Shown in pieces: positions 1-6,807 of a stretch of DNA of 64,000 nt. The stretch's first letter is position 1, and each line of letters starts with the position of its first letter. The DNA is from Lysobacterales bacterium 15-68-25 (lineage in GTDB: Bacteria; Pseudomonadota; Gammaproteobacteria; Xanthomonadales; Rhodanobacteraceae): the NCBI GenBank assembly GCA_002279065.1, contig NCKB01000004.1:186001-250000 (forward strand), in the 5' to 3' direction. Below the pieces are notes generated by a model that worked only from the letters and a program-made list of their open reading frames with translations, was not told the origin of the DNA and did no database searches. A program made the translations under genes and the position numbers.

Positions 1-2572
1 TGGGCGGCAACGGGCAGAGCGGGATGGCCACGCTGGAGACGATGCCGATCGAGAGCGCCCTGTCGCGCCAGCTGATCATCGCCGGGTCGGTGGCGTAATG
101 CAGGCAGCGTTGCACCTGTCCGGTGCGCCAAGCGCGCCCGCTCGGACCGCCGCCCTGGGGGCTGTCCGAGTTCACCCGGATCGGCGCGGCCTCGCCGCGG
201 GCCAGCACCCGCAGGTATTCGGCAAACGCCTCGCCGCCGACCGCCTCGTAGGTCAGTTGCCCGCTTTCGTCGGGACGGCCGACCGCACATGAGCAGATCT
301 CGTCGTGTTCGGCGAGTGTGTCCACCACCCCCTGGATCAGCTCGAGATAACCGTCCGCCGACCATGCCAGCGCATTGAGGCGCGCCAGCAGGGCCACGCG
401 CTCGCGCTGCAGTTCGCGCATGCTCTCCAGCTGCCACTGCCGCTCCAGCCCCAGCCGCTGCAGCACGATGCTCAGCGGGCGACGGTCGGTCACCGACAGG
501 CTGCCGAAGCGCTGCGCGATGAGGTCCCGCAACCGCTCGACGCTCTCCAGCAGCCAGACCTCCTCCAGGCCGGCCGAGGCATGGAAGCGACCGGCCCGGG
601 TCGCCTGGGAGCGATGCGACTCGATGTCCAGGTCCGGCAGGATGAGCAGCCGCACATGCCGTGCGATGCGCCCCGCCAGCAACAGGTGGTCTTGCTCCGG
701 CAGCACCGCGAACAGCCGCTCGATGCCCTCGTGCGCGCGCAGCTCGCCGATGAATGCGTCGACGAGTCCGGGCACCAGCGGGTCGGCAAGTGCCGACCAC
801 GGCCGCAGCAGGCTTTCTGCGAGTTCGCCGTAGGGGACCAGGCTGCGCCCTTCGAACTCGGGGGCATCGGAGGACGGCCCGCCCGTAGCGAGCGGCGTCG
901 ACCACCAGCGCTCGCGCTGCCGCTTGCGCGCCTTGACCTGATACATCGCCTGGTCGGCGCGGCGCAGCAACTGCTGTCCGCCACTCGCCTCATGGTCGGG
1001 AAACAGGGCGATGCCCAGGCTGGCGGCCAGCTCGAACACCTCGCCGTCGACCCGCATGGGCTCGCGCAAGGCCACCCACAGGCGGTCCAGCAACGGCTCG
1101 AGTTCGGCATCGCGGCGCAGGCCCTCGCAGACGATCACGAATTCATCGCCGCCCAGGCGGGCAATGTAATCGTCCGGCCGCAACGCACCACGCAGGCGGC
1201 GTGCCACTTCGACCAGCAACAGGTCGCCCGTGGCATGGCCGTAGCGGTCGTTGATCGGCTTGAGGTCGTCCAGGTCGAGCATGCCCACGGCGACCAGCCG
1301 TTCGTTGCGCTCGGCACGCTCCAAGGCGCACTCCAGATGCATGTCCAGCGCGCGCCGGTTCGGCAGTCCGGTCAGCGCGTCGTGCAGGGCCAGGTAGGTC
1401 TGTCGCTGCTGTTCCTCGATCTGCGCCCGACGGCGCTCGTGCTGGCGCAGGGCCAGGCCGGCCACTTCGGCCAACTCGTCGAGCACACGGCACATTTCCT
1501 CGTCGAACGCATCCTCCTCGGGCGTGATCAGGGCGAACACGCCGACCGGCGTGGCGGCCCGCCCAGATGCATGGTCGGGTGCCGGGATCGGCCAACAGCC
1601 GGAAGCCCCCATGCCCGACAGCAGCCCATGCCGCCATATCGGTGACATGTCGCTGCGCTCGCTCGGACGGATCCGGATCTGTGGCCTGCCCTCGCGCAAC
1701 GCGCGGAGCGGCAGCGGAACCCTCGCTCCTTCGACCGGCGTCGTGGGGATGAGACGCCCCAGCTCCTCGGCGATCGGACCGGCGAGCGCGACCCGACGAA
1801 GCGACGTTCCATCCGCCTCGGTCACCAGCACGTCCACCGCCGCGGCGCCGGCGATCTCCACCAGCGACTGGGCCAGCGTGCGATAGACCGCTTCCGGGTC
1901 CGGCTGCTCGAGCAGCGCACGCTGGATGGTGCGCTGGGCATCCCGGTAGCGACCGATGCGCTGGTCCCGCTCGACGGCGACCTGGTGGTCCCAGAACCGC
2001 ACCAGTTCATCCACCAGCCGCGGCATCCACGCGCACAGCTCGTCGATCACCCCGTCCTGCGCATGGTCCAGGCAGACCGCGAGCACCAGTCGCCCGCCAT
2101 CGCGCGCCGTGGTGGCCGCCGCCAGGCAGGACGCGAACCCGCTGTACCAGTCATCCGCGCCTTCCGGGGCGGGTACCGGTGAATCCCGCCGCACGATGCA
2201 CAGCGCGGTCGACATGAGTGCTTCGCCTGCCGGGTCCCCGCCCCCCTCGCCTGGCACCTGGCCGCTGGCAAGCAGGCGATCGACCCGGTCCGCCGCCGAC
2301 CCGGCGGCAGCAAGCACCGAGATCCCATCACCGGCAGACGTGTGCCGGCCGACCCAGGCCAGCGGCAGCTCCATCGTGGTCGCGAAGATCGACACGACCT
2401 CGGCCAGGGCAAGCGGGCGGTCGTAACCATGGTCCGTATGCAGCCGGACAAGGGCTTCGGCCAGGCTCTGGTAAAAGCGGGAACGCAGTCCGCTCCCCGC
2501 CGAGACATGCCCCGGCGTCTCCGGCTTCAAGCCACCGCTCCCCGCTCTTCGTTCGCCCTGTACCATCCGCAT
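1..2572 (-). CDS. GAF-GAF-GGDEF-globin-like-GAF signalling protein, 3' end beyond the left edge
   Basis: This minus-strand frame has no stop from 2572 to position 1, so about 857 codons are visible and the C-terminus is missing. The order is two GAF-like segments (about residues 30-180 and 200-365), a GGDEF domain (about 385-550), a globin-like stretch (about 570-690) and another GAF. The GGDEF motif is intact and preceded by RPDD, matching the RxxD product-inhibition site, so it looks like an active diguanylate cyclase. In the globin-like part, GRFHASAGL (His codon at 581-583, about residue 664) followed by a Trp resembles the proximal-heme His segment of globin-coupled sensors. An EAL domain may follow off the edge. 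The start is uncertain: ATG codons at 2572 and 2566 both lack a good ribosome binding site. It is divergent from the YjdF-like gene. Confidence 0.82.
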   Translation of the reverse strand, partial: MRMVQGERRAGSGGLKPETPGHVSAGSGLRSRFYQSLAEALVRLHTDHGYDRPLALAEVVSIFATTMELPLAWVGRHTSAGDGISVLAAAGSAADRVDRLLASGQVPGEGGGDPAGEALMSTALCIVRRDSPVPAPEGADDWYSGFASCLAAATTARDGGRLVLAVCLDHAQDGVIDELCAWMPRLVDELVRFWDHQVAVERDQRIGRYRDAQRTIQRALLEQPDPEAVYRTLAQSLVEIAGAAAVDVLVTEADGTSLRRVALAGPIAEELGRLIPTTPVEGARVPLPLRALREGRPQIRIRPSERSDMSPIWRHGLLSGMGASGCWPIPAPDHASGRAATPVGVFALITPEEDAFDEEMCRVLDELAEVAGLALRQHERRRAQIEEQQRQTYLALHDALTGLPNRRALDMHLECALERAERNERLVAVGMLDLDDLKPINDRYGHATGDLLLVEVARRLRGALRPDDYIARLGGDEFVIVCEGLRRDAELEPLLDRLWVALREPMRVDGEVFELAASLGIALFPDHEASGGQQLLRRADQAMYQVKARKRQRERWWSTPLATGGPSSDAPEFEGRSLVPYGELAESLLRPWSALADPLVPGLVDAFIGELRAHEGIERLFAVLPEQDHLLLAGRIARHVRLLILPDLDIESHRSQATRAGRFHASAGLEEVWLLESVERLRDLIAQRFGSLSVTDRRPLSIVLQRLGLERQWQLESMRELQRERVALLARLNALAWSADGYLELIQGVVDTLAEHDEICSCAVGRPDESGQLTYEAVGGEAFAEYLRVLARGEAAPIRVNSDSPQGGGPSGRAWRTGQVQRCLHYATDPAMISWRDRALSIGIVSSVAIPLCPLPP

Positions 2573-2794
2573 CGCCCCGCGTTGCCGACTGCACGCACCG
2601 CCGCGCCCCAGCGAACCGGTGGCGCGAAGTGCCCCCGAGGGCGCTCCGGACCCGTGTACTCCCTTATCGTCCTCCCCCCTGCAGGCCTTGAACCCGCGCA
2701 TCCTGCGCAGGGCATCATACGCCGGCGTTCGTCGACCTGGGCCACATGCAAGACTTCCGGTCCAACGGCCTGCCACGACCACCAACGGGGTTCC

Positions 2795-3472
2795 ATGAAA
2801 CACACCGACCGCGCCCGCGACTGGCGATTCCCCGCCTTGCTGCTGGCGCTTTTCCTCATCGCGGCGACCCTGCTCGGCATCGCGCCGCGCTATCGCCAGG
2901 ACTGGCTGCTGGAGAACGCGGTGGTGCTCGTGGCCCTTCCGCTGCTCGTCCACGGCTGGTACCGGCTGCGCTTTTCGCAGGGGGCGTGCCTGGCGCTGTT
3001 CGTGTTCCTGCTGCTGCACGAGGTCGGTGCGCACTACACCTATTCCGAAGTGCCTTACGACGCGGTCTTCAGCCGACTGACCGGCCACTCGCTGGACCGG
3101 TTGCTCGGCTTTCCGCGCAACGAGTTCGACCGCCTGGTGCATTTCCTGTACGGACTGCTGGTGACGCCGATGGCGGTGGAGCTGCTCGATCGCCGCGCGC
3201 CCCCGCAGGGCATCTGGCGATGGATCCTGCCGGTGACCTTCATCATGTCCCACTCGGTGATATACGAGCTGGTGGAGTGGCTAGCCGCGGCGCGTTTCGG
3301 CGGCGATCTCGGCGTGGCCTATCTCGGCACCCAGGGCGATCCGTGGGACGCGCAGAAGGACATGGCGCTCGCTGCGCTCGGCAGCGTGCTGGCGATGACT
3401 GCGATCGCGTTGCGCCGCGCCCTCGTCGCACGCCGCGGCCGGGATTGCCGTGCGGAACACCCGGCACCATGA
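2795..3472 (+). CDS. DUF2238/YjdF-type inner-membrane protein
   Basis: A 225-residue, strongly hydrophobic protein with about six membrane segments, starting at residues 9-30. Conserved-looking polar clusters between helices (LLHEVGAHYTYSEVPYD and HSVIYELVEW) match the DUF2238/YjdF family of predicted inner-membrane proteins, whose biochemical function is unknown. The ATG at 2795 was chosen because the membrane domain begins right after it, although the frame is open further upstream. It is followed after 57 bases by an L,D-transpeptidase-like gene on the same strand. It could share that transcript, but nothing ties the functions together. Confidence 0.8.
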   Translation: MKHTDRARDWRFPALLLALFLIAATLLGIAPRYRQDWLLENAVVLVALPLLVHGWYRLRFSQGACLALFVFLLLHEVGAHYTYSEVPYDAVFSRLTGHSLDRLLGFPRNEFDRLVHFLYGLLVTPMAVELLDRRAPPQGIWRWILPVTFIMSHSVIYELVEWLAAARFGGDLGVAYLGTQGDPWDAQKDMALAALGSVLAMTAIALRRALVARRGRDCRAEHPAP

Positions 3473-3529
3473 TGGACGTGTCGCAATGACGATGCCGCAC
3501 GCCCGTCCCGTAACCCGCCGCCGCTCCCC

Positions 3530-4528
3530 ATGTCCAGCCGATGCCCGCCCAAGCTCCTGATCGCACTGCTGCTCGTGGTGCTTTGGTCGGCGTCGCCGCT
3601 CGCGGCCGCAACGCGCTATTTCTGGCATCCGGAGATCGCCCCGGCCGGACCGGTGGTGGTGGTGGTCAGCCTCGACGAACAGTCGATCTACGTCTACCGC
3701 AACGGAGTGGCGATCGGCGTCGGCCCGATCAGCTCCGGCAAGCGGGGATACGAGACGCCACCGGGCGTCTATAGCATCCTGCAAAAAGAGCGCGAGCACC
3801 GCTCCAACCTTTACGACGACGCTCCCATGCCGTACATGCAGCGGCTGACCTGGGACGGCATCGCGTTGCACGGCGGGGTGGTGCCGGGGCACCCCGCCTC
3901 ACACGGCTGCGTGCGGCTGCCACTGGCCTTTGCCGAGAAGCTGTACACCGTCACCCAGCGCGGCGGCATCGTCGTGGTCTCCGACAGCAAGGTCTTCCCG
4001 GCGCCGATCGTGCATCCGGCCGCGGTGGCGCCGATCGACCTGACGGGCGCGCCGATGACGGTTCCCGGCGAGGGCGTCGACGCCTTGTCCGTCGTCGCGG
4101 GCGGTACCCTCGGGGTGGTGGTCAGCACCTACGACCGACGGGTCTATGTGCTGCAGAACGGCGTACTGGTCGGCCAGGCGCCACTGGCGATGGATCCACC
4201 CGACACGCCCGAAGGCACCCTGCTGTACGTGATGACCGGCTCGACGCAGGGCACCGAAGACACACGCTCCGCCCTGCCACGCTGGTCCGCCTACCGGATT
4301 CTCGGGGAGGGGCCGGTGCCCGACCCCGCGACCATGGCCGCACTGATGCACGTGCCGGCCGCCTTCGGACAGCAACTGCGCGACGCCATGGGGCCAGGCA
4401 CGACGGTGCTGGTCACCGATCTGCCGGGCCTGGACGGCAGCCGCGAGGCCCCTTACGCCAAGCTGCTGGAGGCAGTCACCCCCTTGCCTGCCGCTGCGAA
4501 GCCCGTCACACCCCGTGAAAGTCGCTGA
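3530..4528 (+). CDS. L,D-transpeptidase (YkuD) with a degenerate second copy
   Basis: A 332-residue exported protein with a signal peptide (residues 1-27, ending LAAA). Residues 40-155 form a YkuD catalytic domain: His114 in LHGG and the nucleophile Cys127 in SHGCVRLP are present. L,D-transpeptidases act in the periplasm, making 3-3 peptidoglycan crosslinks or anchoring proteins to the wall. From about residue 190 the sequence echoes the first domain (VVVSTYDRRVYVLQNGV against VVVSLDEQSIYVYRNGV) but has no His/Cys pair, so it looks like a decayed internal duplication, perhaps used for binding. ATG at 3530 is the first start giving the full signal peptide. A second L,D-transpeptidase-like gene follows after 80 bases. 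Confidence 0.85.
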   Translation: MSSRCPPKLLIALLLVVLWSASPLAAATRYFWHPEIAPAGPVVVVVSLDEQSIYVYRNGVAIGVGPISSGKRGYETPPGVYSILQKEREHRSNLYDDAPMPYMQRLTWDGIALHGGVVPGHPASHGCVRLPLAFAEKLYTVTQRGGIVVVSDSKVFPAPIVHPAAVAPIDLTGAPMTVPGEGVDALSVVAGGTLGVVVSTYDRRVYVLQNGVLVGQAPLAMDPPDTPEGTLLYVMTGSTQGTEDTRSALPRWSAYRILGEGPVPDPATMAALMHVPAAFGQQLRDAMGPGTTVLVTDLPGLDGSREAPYAKLLEAVTPLPAAAKPVTPRESR

Positions 4529-4608
4529 GTTCGTTCATTTTTTTCTGACAATTCGTTCAGCTTCCGCCGGCCAGACTGGCCGCCGTTCGTCCCTCGTGGT
4601 TGCTCCCA

Positions 4609-5352
4609 ATGCCTTACTTTGCCCCTCGCACCTTGGTGCGTCGCGTGCTCTCCGTTGCCACCCTGCTGCTCGGCCTCGTGCCGGCATCCCATGCGGCGGC
4701 GCCGTCCGGCGACCTCGCTGCCGCGCTCGTCAAGGCCGCGCCGGCGGCCAATCCCCAGGTCATCGCCCTGGCCACCCGCGCCCTGCAGTGCGTGCAGAAG
4801 GCCATGCCGGCACGCACGTTGAGTGTGATCGATTACTCGCGCCCCTCCAGCCAACCCCGCCTCTGGGTGTTCGACCTGACCCGCCGCACCCTGCTGTTCA
4901 AGGAGCTGGTCGCGCACGGCCGCAACAGCGGCAACGAGCTCGCGACGCACTTTTCCAACGCGCCGGGCAGTCTGATGTCCAGCCTCGGCACCTTCGTCAC
5001 CGACGGCACCTACGAAGGCCACAACGGCTATTCGCTGCGACTGAAGGGCCTGGACGGGCACTTCAACGACAACGCGGAGAGCCGCGCCATCGTGATCCAC
5101 GGTGCCAGCTACGTCAGTCCAATGTTCGCCGCCTCCGAGGGACGCATCGGGCGAAGCTGGGGTTGCCCGGCGGTGCGTCGCGACGTGGCCAAGCGCCTGA
5201 TCGACACGATCAAGGATCGCTCGGTCGTGTTCGCGTATTACCCCGACCCGAAGTGGCTCAAGCAGTCGCCCACGCTCGGCGACTGCGGCAGCGAAGTCAC
5301 CGCCAGCCTGGGCCGGGGCGAAGCGCCGCGCCGGGCATTGATGAGCCCCTGA
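4609..5352 (+). CDS. Murein L,D-transpeptidase catalytic domain family protein (YkuD_2)
   Basis: A 247-residue protein with a cleavable signal peptide (about residues 1-27). It belongs to the YkuD_2-like family: an IVIHGASYVS segment (likely catalytic His) is followed about 30 residues later by GRSWGCPAVR, whose Cys is the expected nucleophile. The spacing and the WGCP context differ from the classical SHGC motif of the upstream gene, so the two are different subfamilies rather than a recent duplication. The predicted role is periplasmic peptidoglycan crosslinking or tailoring. The ATG at 4609 is preferred over a TTG three codons upstream. The C-terminus lies 12 bases from the convergent universal stress gene. 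Confidence 0.82.
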   Translation: MPYFAPRTLVRRVLSVATLLLGLVPASHAAAPSGDLAAALVKAAPAANPQVIALATRALQCVQKAMPARTLSVIDYSRPSSQPRLWVFDLTRRTLLFKELVAHGRNSGNELATHFSNAPGSLMSSLGTFVTDGTYEGHNGYSLRLKGLDGHFNDNAESRAIVIHGASYVSPMFAASEGRIGRSWGCPAVRRDVAKRLIDTIKDRSVVFAYYPDPKWLKQSPTLGDCGSEVTASLGRGEAPRRALMSP

Positions 5353-5364
5353 GCGCGGGAGCGG

Positions 5365-6165
5365 TCAGTGCGCCATCAGCAGCGGCAAGTGGGTGTGATC
5401 CAGCACGTGGCGGGTGGCGCCGCCGAGGGCCAGCTCACTGAGGCGTGAGCGCCCCCACGCCCCCATCACCAGCAGGTCCGCCTCCATCCCCTTGGCCGCC
5501 TCGAGCAGGGCCTTGCCCACGTTGGCGCCCTTGTCGAAGTTCTGCCACTCGACCGCCACGCCGTGCCGCTGTAGCCAGGCCCGCAGGGGTAGCGGCGGCG
5601 GCGACAACCCCGGCAGCCCGGTGCGTTCGCCGTCCAGCACCATCACCCTGCCCGCCCGCTTGAGCAGCGGCAGCGCCGCCCTCACCGCACCCGCGGCCTC
5701 CCCGGAGCCGTTCCAGGCCACCACGATCCGCTCCGGCGCTCCGGTGCCCCGCCAGGTTTCGGGTACCAGCAGCATGGGCGCGGCATCGTCGAAGAGCGTT
5801 CGGGTGATGTTGTCGAAGCCGATCGGCGCGTCCGGGTTGCGTACCGGCAACTCGGTGACGATGAATTGCGCCAGCCGCGAGCGCTTGGCGAGGATCGGCA
5901 CATAGGCGCCGCGGATCACCTCCCACTCGCCTTTCACCCCATGCTGTTCGCACAGCGCATCCCATCGTGCGGTATAGGACTGCGCGGCACGCTCCTCGGT
6001 ATCGAGCATCGCCAGTGCCTCGGGCATCGCCATCACCGGTGGATAGACAGCCACCACGTGGATACCGGTCGCGAAGGCGCCAAGCTGACGCGCCATGGCC
6101 AGGCCGACCACGCAGGCCGGCGTATCGTCTTCGAGCCGGTCGAGGTTGATGATCAGGTCGAGCAT
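5365..6165 (-). CDS. Tandem-domain universal stress protein
   Basis: A 266-residue protein with two UspA folds. The second ends in GAWGRSRLSELALGG, the G-x2-G-x9-G signature of ATP-binding Usp domains, while the first has no clear nucleotide motif. Start at 6165 (MLDLIINLDRLEDD): a GGAG lies seven bases upstream, and the open frame further upstream has no Usp similarity. Usp proteins support survival in growth arrest and oxygen or energy limitation. The gene is divergent from a single-domain Usp gene, and a palindromic FNR-type box (6221-6234) sits about 62 bases from this start codon, the same distance as for the acetyltransferase at 24563, which suggests anaerobic activation. Confidence 0.9.
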   Translation of the reverse strand: MLDLIINLDRLEDDTPACVVGLAMARQLGAFATGIHVVAVYPPVMAMPEALAMLDTEERAAQSYTARWDALCEQHGVKGEWEVIRGAYVPILAKRSRLAQFIVTELPVRNPDAPIGFDNITRTLFDDAAPMLLVPETWRGTGAPERIVVAWNGSGEAAGAVRAALPLLKRAGRVMVLDGERTGLPGLSPPPLPLRAWLQRHGVAVEWQNFDKGANVGKALLEAAKGMEADLLVMGAWGRSRLSELALGGATRHVLDHTHLPLLMAH

Positions 6166-6220
6166 GACGGGATCTCCGGATGGCTTGGCCGACATGCTGC
6201 ACGAACCATCCGCGCCCGCG

Positions 6221-6234
6221 TTGACCACGGTCAA
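6221..6234. promoter_or_regulatory. FNR/Anr-type box between divergent usp genes
   Basis: TTGACCACGGTCAA is a dyad with half-sites TTGACC and GGTCAA, close to the FNR consensus TTGAT-N4-ATCAA. Its centre is about 62 bases upstream of the minus-strand usp start and about 132 bases upstream of the plus-strand usp start, so one site could serve both directions. A nearby gene (23718-24476) encodes an FNR protein with the matching ETVSR recognition helix. Confidence 0.72.
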
Positions 6235-6359
6235 CCGGGCGGGCGGACGAGGCGACGGACATCTACCCGCGCCCGAACGGGGCCGCGATTGACGCCCATC
6301 AAGAACGACCGATCCCGCCCGGGGCACCCTGCACAGGCCATTCCCGCCTGGAGCAAGCC

Positions 6360-6797
6360 ATGTTCAAGCACATCCTCGTTCCCACCGACGGGTCGGAACT
6401 TTCCATCCGCGCCGCCACCACGGCTATCGAGCTCGCCCGTACGTGCGGCGCACGCATCCTCGCCCTGCATGTGGTGCCGCCGTTCCACACGATCTCCTAC
6501 ATGGCCGAGATGCTCGCCGCCACCGAACTGGCCTACACCCAGGAATCGGTCGCGCGCGCCGAGCGCTTCCTGGCCGAGGTGCGCGATCGTGCCGCCAAGG
6601 CGGGCGTGCCATGCGACAGCCGCTATCTGCTCGACGAGCAGCCGCACAAGGTGATCGCGCGGGTCGCCGGCGAGAACCACTGCGACCTGATCGTGATGGG
6701 CTCGCACGGCTGGCGCGGCCTGAACCGCCTGCTGCTGGGTAGCGAGACGCAGAAGGTGCTGCTGACCGCCGAGCCGCCCGTACTGGTCTGCCATTGA
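6360..6797 (+). CDS. Universal stress protein UspA, single domain
   Basis: A 145-residue Usp fold that starts with the typical FKHILVPTDGS strand and ends with the ATP-type motif GSHGWRGLNRLLLGS (G-x2-G-x9-GS). It is expected to be a cytoplasmic nucleotide-binding stress protein. A GGAG is placed correctly before ATG 6360. It is the first gene of a probable unit with the P-type ATPase (10-base gap), cydD and cydC, headed by the FNR-type box at 6221-6234. Confidence 0.92.
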   Translation: MFKHILVPTDGSELSIRAATTAIELARTCGARILALHVVPPFHTISYMAEMLAATELAYTQESVARAERFLAEVRDRAAKAGVPCDSRYLLDEQPHKVIARVAGENHCDLIVMGSHGWRGLNRLLLGSETQKVLLTAEPPVLVCH

Positions 6798-6807
6798 TGC
6801 GTACGCG

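Noticed and set aside
2660-2740. A tRNA-like T-arm on the minus strand (GCGGG-TTCAAGG-CCTGC)
   Set aside because: No acceptor stem, anticodon arm or CCA can be built around it, and the surrounding bases do not fold as a tRNA or tmRNA end.
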